Source: Symsagittifera roscoffensis
Taxonomy: Eukaryota; Xenacoelomorpha; Acoela; Convolutidae
Direction of reading: 5' to 3'
Assembly: GCF_963678635.1 (NCBI RefSeq)
Contig: NC_087062.1
Location: 79,237,200-79,301,199, forward strand
DNA length: 64,000 nt
In this document: piece after piece, positions 57,300 through 64,000 of the stretch
Position numbering within the stretch: position 1 is the first letter of the stretch
Layout: each line of letters starts with the position of its first letter
Notes under the pieces: model-generated
The model's database searches: none
The model's input: only the letters and a program-made list of their open reading frames with translations
What the model was told of the DNA's origin: nothing
Position numbers and translations under genes: made by a program

Positions 57300-59443
57300 T
57301 TTGTAAATAATTGTTGCTCGTCATTAATTTTATCTTTTGTAAGTATTAGCTTTTTTTACATTTCTTTTAACTATCAGAATAGATGACTGTTTCAGGGAAA
57401 AACATAGCAACTGATTGATAAAAAAGACAACAAGTTAAAACAGCGATACAACCTTTGAACACATTTTAATTGGCTTGATGATTTTTTGCACACATGATAG
57501 AGAAAACACTAATTGCACAAAAGTACAAAAAGTTCATCATTTTTTACATCTTATCAAAAAATTTTTTTTTAATCCTTTTATAGAAAAAATTTTAAATACT
57601 TTAAGAATCTTGTCAAAAAATGACTACAATTTTTTCGCACTATAAAAAATTTTATAAAATATTTTTTGTTCAAAAATCAATTGCTTAGAAAAAATGAAAA
57701 ATTTCTTTTTCATGTCTGTTGATCAATTCAATAAAAAAAATGTAATTACATAGTGAACAGGGGTCAAAGTCTTCATTTCAGAAGTTTTCTATGAAATAAC
57801 ATTTTTTTTCAACCTTTTTTTGCTTTTTCCGCGTTTTCTTTTAAAAAAAGAAACTGAGCTTGTGCATAAATTTGGAAAAAAACAGGCATCATTAACATTT
57901 TTGCAAAAATTCAAAATTACAAAAAAAAAATTTGACATTTTTTTTGGTATTTTTGTTACAAAACTCAAAACAAGTTTTGCACCTTGTAGAAAATTGAATT
58001 AAAAATTTGCCAATTTGTCACAAAAATCGACTCAAACCCTGTATCTTGCAAAAAAAAAATTGAAAGAAATTTTGCACACGAGCAAAACATTACATACGTT
58101 TCTAGGTTAAAAAGTGTTTCAGCCGGAAAAAAAATCTGACGAAGTTTTTTAAAATGACAGGTTTAACAAGATTTAAATTTGACAAGGTATAAAAAACTAA
58201 TTTGAGAGTTTGAGTTGATTCTCGACAGAGCTATGAAAAAGTTTTTTTGAATAAAATAAGCAATGAAAAAGTAATTCGACCAGAGAAAAAGACATCATTA
58301 CCCGTTATTTTTCATAGAAAAGTGAGAACAGTTTCAGTTTTTCAATAATCCCTCCAGAGAAAAACATACGGGTTTTCACCTGATTTAATAGAAAAATTTT
58401 CTGGTGAAATTGCTGATCTTAGATTGTTAATAAATTTCATTTGCTTACAAATTAACATTTACTATAAATGGCTGTTTCCGAGGAAATGGTTGATTTTGAC
58501 ATTTTCTGGAGAGATCCTAAGAAGTGTTTCAATTCCTTCAGAATTTCCTTGCGTGATTGGCGAAAAATTGAAACAATTTAAAATGAAAGTTATTAGAAAG
58601 AAAAAATGATTGAACAGGAGAACTTATCTCTGTTGAGAAGAAAACATGGTGTGGCACATGTAGCAGAAAGTGACAACTTTTGTTACAAATAAATTTTTCT
58701 TAAATTTTTTACACAGTTTTTGAAACTTTTCAATTTTTGTTACAAATGAATTTTTCTTAAATCTTTTACACACTTTTTGAAACTTCCTATTTGTTTGTCA
58801 AATGGATTTTCTTTTCATTTGATTTAAATTTTCCTGACTTAGTTTTTAAAGACTTGTCGGTTCAAGCTACTAAGAAAACTTTTAAAACAGTTGATTATTT
58901 TATCACAAAGCTTAAATAATCACTATGCAGAGAGCCATGACAACAAAAAAACAATATTCTTCAGGCAATCAGGTTCATTTTTTGAGCTTTGAACTTTTCG
59001 AATTCTGTTCAGAAACGCTGAACCAAGAGCTTATATCAAAGCAAGTTTTTGATTAGATCTTATATAATTTCTCTCGAATTTTTTTTCCAAATTAGTCGTT
59101 TCTTTGCAAGGCTTGGCCTCTTTTTGGCTAATTTTCTCTGTAAATTAGGTTGAACCGCTCTGCTTAGCTAATTTAATACTTGTTGTAACGATACTTGCAA
59201 AGAATCTGTGTTTGAACAAAGTGTAAGGACAGTCAATTTCTTGATATATACAAAGGAATTCATCTAATCTTCGCAAAACTTGGCTATAATATGTTCCTCT
59301 TGAAATAAAATTGGTTTACAATTCTCCAAAAAAAACAAAGAGTTTTGAGTAGACCCTCAATTATCTTGGGTTACTGTGTATTTTTCGTAACAGAATTAAC
59401 AAGTAATTTTTTCAATATATTCTGAAAAAAAGCTGGGAAGAAC
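57300..59443. other. AT-rich non-coding DNA
   Basis: Very A/T-rich with many homopolymers. A short direct repeat (TTGTTACAAATRAATTTTTC, near 58680 and 58737) is the only structure. No gene. Confidence 0.45.
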
Positions 59444-60191
59444 TTGACACATAGCAGCGGCCATCTGGCGGAAGAGTCTTTGCAGAAAATTGTGGATTTG
59501 TACTGGAGAAGTAATGCGTACACAAGTTCGTTACATGGAAATTTCATTAAAAAAATTCCAAATCCATTTTTGGTAATCATGATGACTCATACTGTTTACT
59601 TCCTTTTTCATTTTATCTCAAAATCATTTCTCTCATTTTTTTCAACTGATTACTTCGCTCATCAACAGTGTACTGCAAAAAAGACACTATTTCTAAGTAA
59701 AATGAAATTTCAAAAAAATCAAAAAAGAACTGGCAGATTTGCATTATCCCGAAAATCCTATGCGTTGGAAAATTTACTTTTAGGACTGCTTCGAACTATT
59801 CAGTAAAAATGATTAGGGGCAACTCGAAAAGTGCCAGCATTTCTATCTTGGCGAAAAAGAAGGAAAAACATGATCAGCAAAACGGAATACTGCCAAGGAT
59901 GCTGAAAACCTTGGACTCGAATCTTTATATGAAGCAAAATCTGGTAAAGAACAAACTACGAATCAGGACCTCGACATCTATAATAGAGTATACGAAATTG
60001 CAACATACGAAATGAGGAGAGTGCGTGTCACAATCAAGAACTGCAGTGTGAACAGTCCCCCCTACATTCAGATTCGACTTTTTATTGCAAAGGAGAATGA
60101 AGTCTTGAAGCAAAGTGCTGTGTCAAGTTTACTTCGAATAATTTCAAGAAATTGTTCCAAATTTTGTGGGACTTTCTTTGTTGGTAAATAA
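59444..60191 (+). pseudogene. decayed coding sequence, copy 1
   Basis: 59444-59580 has a protein-like frame (SSGHLAEESLQKIVDLYW, then RSNAYTSSLHGNFIKKIP). From 59727 to 60191 one frame of 155 codons is interrupted by only three stops (59781, 59814, 59871). Its last 105 codons are open, with LDIYNRVYEIATYEMRRV, YIQIRLFIAKENEVLKQ and LLRIISRNC, ending in a TAA. A second frame across 59700-59900 is also protein-like, so there has been at least one frameshift. No domain recognised. The second copy at 62217-62791 keeps the same frame with an in-frame extra codon. Confidence 0.5.
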
Positions 60192-61273
60192 ACGGCTCAG
60201 TAGGTCTGAACTTTTTTCATCTCATTTAAATTTCAAAAAGTTTATTCGGATATTATAACAACCAATAAAATAATTTAATTGAAAGTGTTATTATTTAATT
60301 CAAAATTTCTCTAACTCAATAGAAGTCTAAAATAAATTTCCAATAATTGTAGATTTTGATTGGTTACGGGAATGACATTCACGGGAAAAACAAAACAACT
60401 TCATGTAAGTCTTGAAACAAATAATTTGAAAAAACATATAAACTATTGAAAATCAAATTATAACAGAAGGTTTTGTAAATGGTTTTCTTATTTTTTTTTT
60501 CAAAAACATGTGTTTTTTAGCTGGAAAAAATGTTCTCTTAAAAGTACTCCCAATTTTTGAAATAAACATCTATCCAATTTCAAAATAAAATTTCTCCAAA
60601 AACCAATAAGAATGGTAGAATGATGACGTTGAAGAAAGTCTTAATAATTTTTAGTTGTACAGAAGCACCAAAAATTTCTTAAAAACAAAGTGAAGATACA
60701 AAAAAGTAATTCAAATTAATGCACAATGTGTTTAATCACAAAAATAACATCAAATTGAATGGTTGATGGTTGATCAACAAACAAATCTACAAAAAAATTG
60801 AAAACACGTAAAATCAATTCAAATAAAGAAAAAGCTGATTTCTGATTGGTCGATATTAGTACTCTTGAAAATTCCATTTTAACGAAGAATCAGTTCGGTT
60901 TGTATGGTACCAAAAATTTTGAATCTTCCACAAAAATAAAAGCTTGATTAGATTGGTTGATATCCCAGTTTTCAAAAGTCGATAATAAGTAAGTTTCGAC
61001 TCTGATAGATTGATAATAAAAATTTCCACGATAAGTGAAGCTTGATTCTGATTGGTTGATAATACAACTTTTGAAGCATCCATGATAAATAAAGCTCAAT
61101 TCTGATTGGTTTTTTTTTAAATTTTTCAAACTTCCATAATGAGTAAAGTCTGACTCTGATTGATTGCTAACGAAACTGCTGAAATATCCAAAATAAATAC
61201 AGCTCGATTCTAATTGGTCGAGTTTTGTTTCAGCTGCGCTAAACAGGATGAAATCCAGTCGGATTTTCCTTCA
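59597..61273. repeat. 2.6-kb tandem duplication, copy 1
   Basis: Everything from TGTTTACTTCCTTTTTC to ATGAAATCCAGTCGGATTTT recurs 2600 bp downstream with moderate divergence. It holds the decayed coding sequence, about 600 bp of AT-rich DNA and the 54-bp array. Confidence 0.92.
60836..61230. repeat. 54-bp array with ATTGG boxes, copy 1
   Basis: The motif TTCTGATTGGTTGATA recurs at a basic spacing of about 54 bp (ATTGG or ATTGA at 60845, 60952, 61008, 61051, 61105, 61159, 61213). ATTGG is the inverse of a CCAAT box. The period is a multiple of three, and on the minus strand it encodes 18-residue repeats such as NQSESSFTYRGNF. Confidence 0.7.
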
Positions 61274-62188
61274 CAAATAAAAAACAATTGGCGGAGAAGC
61301 TTGCATAATTGTTTTGCTTAATTTTTGTTCAAGTTTTTGGGACTACACAAAGTTTTTGAAAAACTCCTACAAAAACTTCTTGGACTTTCTAAATCTGCCA
61401 TTTGTTCTCAAGTTCTTTCTTAGTATATATCAAAATCCTTTCTTATTGAGGTGTCGTCACTGAATTGAAACCAAAGATAAGCATGTCTTGGGTCTGGTAG
61501 ATGTTACACAGGTCAAAATCTATCAAAACAACGTGATACCTGTGGAGTTTTGAGATGACCAAATTGTAAATTTCGTACATTAGCAGCGAGGAACTGAATA
61601 TTCACTTCAAATAGGAACTATTTTTTTTTCGTCAAAATAGTGTTATTCAAAACGATCGATGCAAACCATGCTCAATAACCTCCACTCAAACTCCGCCACA
61701 AGGTATATTCAAACTTTTACATTAAAACTTAGTAAACAAAGAAAACAACTTTTTTTAAATAAAAGAGTTTATTCCAAAAAAAACTAGAAATCTGATATAT
61801 TTCTAGTAATTTTGATAAATTTCTAGTAATTTTTCGCTTAACTTAAAAATTATTCTACTATACACGATGAAATAAATAAAACTCGAGTGATAATCGGATT
61901 CAAATTATCGTGAAACTCTTAAAAAGGTTGCTTGCTTACGGGGATTTTGTTTTGTTGAAAATGCAATTAAAATACTAGTTATGAGCTGACAAGTAGAAAA
62001 AAATTTGCGAAAAAATTGTAACAAAAACAAGAGATAATTATAAAACTTCGACTGTTTGAATAGTTCTGCCTTGCTATCATTTTACAACCTTTCTGCTTTA
62101 CTGTCTTTGAATTAATTCTTAGAGCAGCTCGTTTTCAAACCGATAATTGGTGGCTTATGAATCGAAAATTAGGGTTTTTCACTGGCTT
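61274..62188. other. spacer between the two 2.6-kb duplication copies
   Basis: AT-rich; no repeat or gene recognised. Confidence 0.45.
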
Positions 62189-62216
62189 TGTTTACTTCCT
62201 TTTTCATTTTATCTAA

Positions 62217-62791
62217 AAATCATTTCTCTCATTTTTTCCATCTGAATACTTTGCTCTTCAACTGTGCACTCCAGAAAAGATACCAAATCCAAGTAAAGTG
62301 AATTTTCAAAAAAAATCAAAAAAGAACTGGCAGATTTGCATTATCCCGAAAATCCTATGCTTTGGAAAAGTTACTTTGAACACTGCTTCCAACTATTCAG
62401 TAAAAATGATTAGGGGCAACTCAAAAAATGCCAGCATTTCTAGCTTGGTGAAAATGAAGGAAAAATAAGATCAGCAAAACGGAATACTGCCATTCAGGAT
62501 GCTGAAAACCTTGGACTCGAATCCCTATATGAAGAAAAATGTGGTTAAGAACAAACTATAGATCAGGAGCTCGACATCTATAATAGAGTATACGAAATTG
62601 CAACATACAAAATGAGGAGAGTGCGTTTCACAATCAATAAATACAGTGTGAACATGCCCCCCTACATTCAGATTCGACTTTCCATTGCAAAGGAGAATGA
62701 AGTCTTGAAGCAAAGTGCTGTGTCAAGTGTACTTCGAATAATTTCAAGGAATTGTTTCAAATCTTGTGAGACTTTCTTTGTTGGTAAATAA
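62217..62791 (+). pseudogene. decayed coding sequence, copy 2
   Basis: The first frame (62217-62465) is open for 83 codons with a protein-like run SEYFALQLCTPEKIP, then NWQICIIPKILC and SNYSVKMIRGN. The frame homologous to copy 1 runs 62324-62791 (156 codons) with three stops, one shared with copy 1 at the same place (GATTAG), so decay began before the duplication. Late residues include LDIYNRVYEIATYKMRRV and YIQIRLSIAKENEVLKQ. No domain recognised. Confidence 0.5.
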
Positions 62792-63439
62792 AAGGCTCAA
62801 AAGGTCTGTACTTTTTTCATCCTATTTAAATTTTAAAAAGTTATTCGGATTTTATAACAACCAATAAAAGAATTTAATTGAAATTTTTTTTATTTAATTA
62901 CAAATTTCTCTATTTCATTAGAAGTCTAAAATAAATTTCCAATAATTGTAGATTTTGATTGGTTACTCGAGAGCTTGTCAGATGCCATTCACGGGAAAAA
63001 CAAAACAATTTCAAGTAAGTCTTGAAACAAATAATTTGAAAAAACATATAAATTATTGAAAATCAAATTATAACAGAAGGTTTTGTATATGGTTTTCATA
63101 TTTTTTTTTCAAAAAATTGTTTGTTTTAGCTAGACAAAATGTTCTCTCAAAGGTACTCCCAATTTTTGAAATGAGCATCTATCCATTTTCAAAACATAGT
63201 TTCTCCAAAAACCAATAAGAATGGTAGAATGATGACGTTGAAGAAAGTCTTATTAATTTTTTGTTGTACAGAAGCACCAAAATTTTGTTAAAAATAAAGG
63301 AAGATACAAAAAAGTGATTCAAATTAATGCACAATATCTTTATTCACAAAAATTTAACATCAAATTGAATGGTCGATAGTTGATCAACAAACAAATCTAC
63401 AAAAAAATTGAAGACACGTAAAGTCATTTCAAATAGAAA

Positions 63440-63850
63440 AAAAAGCTGATTTCTGATTGGTCGATATTAGTACTCTTGAAAATTCCATTTTAACAAAGGC
63501 TCAAATCGGATTGTATGGTACCAAAAATTTTGAATGTTCCACAAAAATAAAAGCTTGATTCTGATTGGTTGATATCCCAGTTTTCAAAATCGATAATAAG
63601 TAAGTCTCGACTCTGATAGATTATTACAAAAAAATTTCCAAGATAAGTGAAGCTTGATTCTTATTTGTTGATAACACAACTTTTGAAACATCCATGACAA
63701 ATAAAGCGTGATTCTGATTGGTTTTTTAAAAAAATTTCAAACTTCCACAATAAGTAAAGTCTGACTCTGATTGATTGCTAACAAAACTGCTGAAATATCC
63801 AAGATAAGTATAGCTCGATTCTAATTGATCGAGTTTTATTTCAGCAGCGC
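63440..63850. repeat. 54-bp array with ATTGG boxes, copy 2
   Basis: Same array as 60836-61230; most ATTGG boxes kept (TTCTGATTGGTTGATATC, TTCTGATTGGTTTTTT). Confidence 0.65.
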
Positions 63851-63886
63851 TAAACAGGATGAAATCCAGTCGGATTTTTCTTCTTA

Positions 63887-64000
63887 NNNNNNNNNNNNNN
63901 NNNNNNNNNNNNNNNNNNNNNNNNNNNNNNNNNNNNNNNNNNNNNNNNNNNNNNNNNNNNNNNNNNNNNNNNNNNNNNNNNNNNNNNNNNNNNNNNNNNN
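63887..64000. other. assembly gap (N run to window end)
   Basis: Unknown bases directly after the second copy of a tandem duplication, again suggesting that the repeat broke the assembly. Confidence 0.99.

Larger units (their letters stand above)
62189..63886. repeat. 2.6-kb tandem duplication, copy 2 (cut by the gap)
   Basis: Partner of 59597-61273. It runs to the edge of the final N run, so the array may go on. Confidence 0.92.

Noticed and set aside
59374-59580. Minus-strand frame of 69 codons
   Set aside because: Overlaps the better coding-like plus frame at 59444-59580 and has random AT-rich composition.

Overview
This is an AT-rich, gene-poor, repeat-rich stretch of a eukaryotic nuclear genome, with two runs of N (1360-1559 and 63887-64000). 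Two intact protein genes show that it is an animal: a Musashi-type two-RRM RNA-binding protein (22132-23433, minus) and a stathmin-family protein (26216-26686, plus). Both families are animal regulators, and both reading frames are uninterrupted by introns here. The species cannot be named from the sequence. An invertebrate is most likely; a repeat-swollen genome of a lineage that has lost introns (for example a large-genome appendicularian tunicate) is only a guess.

Layout. 1-1.36 kb: a hAT-type MITE with a perfect 8-bp target duplication, then one probable internal exon (562-770). 1.56-13.7 kb: a nested tandem complex built from three modules: a 0.5-kb dispersed element (here called family A), an 0.85-kb segment (S) and a 1.2-kb unit (B, four copies, three directly tandem), plus a 145-bp-arm perfect palindrome at 11.6-11.9 kb. 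16.8-19.8 kb: an internally deleted Ty3/gypsy-type LTR retrotransposon on the minus strand with both LTRs, a 4-bp target duplication, a tRNA-Ser-like primer site, gag and integrase, but no zinc knuckle, protease, reverse transcriptase or RNase H. 20-27 kb: one family A copy and the two real genes. 27-53 kb: mostly AT-rich non-coding DNA with further family A copies (a head-to-head pair at 30.3-31.4 kb, and fragments at 29.1, 29.6, 36.7, 44.3, 46.7, 47.3, 48.0 and 49.3 kb), a second hAT MITE with target duplication (32.9 kb), MITE fragments, a tRNA-Glu-like SINE head (39.3 kb), and a possible first exon with a strong splice donor (48.6 kb, minus). 53.5-57.2 kb: a cluster of unrelated minisatellites with periods of 30, 21/105 and 22 bp, a 429-bp duplication and coding-like remnants. 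59.4-63.9 kb: a 2.6-kb tandem duplication carrying two decayed copies of an unrecognised coding sequence, each followed by a 54-bp-period array with ATTGG motifs.

There is no operon-like organisation. The two host genes are about 2.8 kb apart, divergent (minus then plus), with no obvious joint function. The most novel material is family A, whose left-terminal hairpin is kept by paired base changes in a diverged copy, and the deleted LTR element, whose gag start codon straddles the LTR/primer-site junction.
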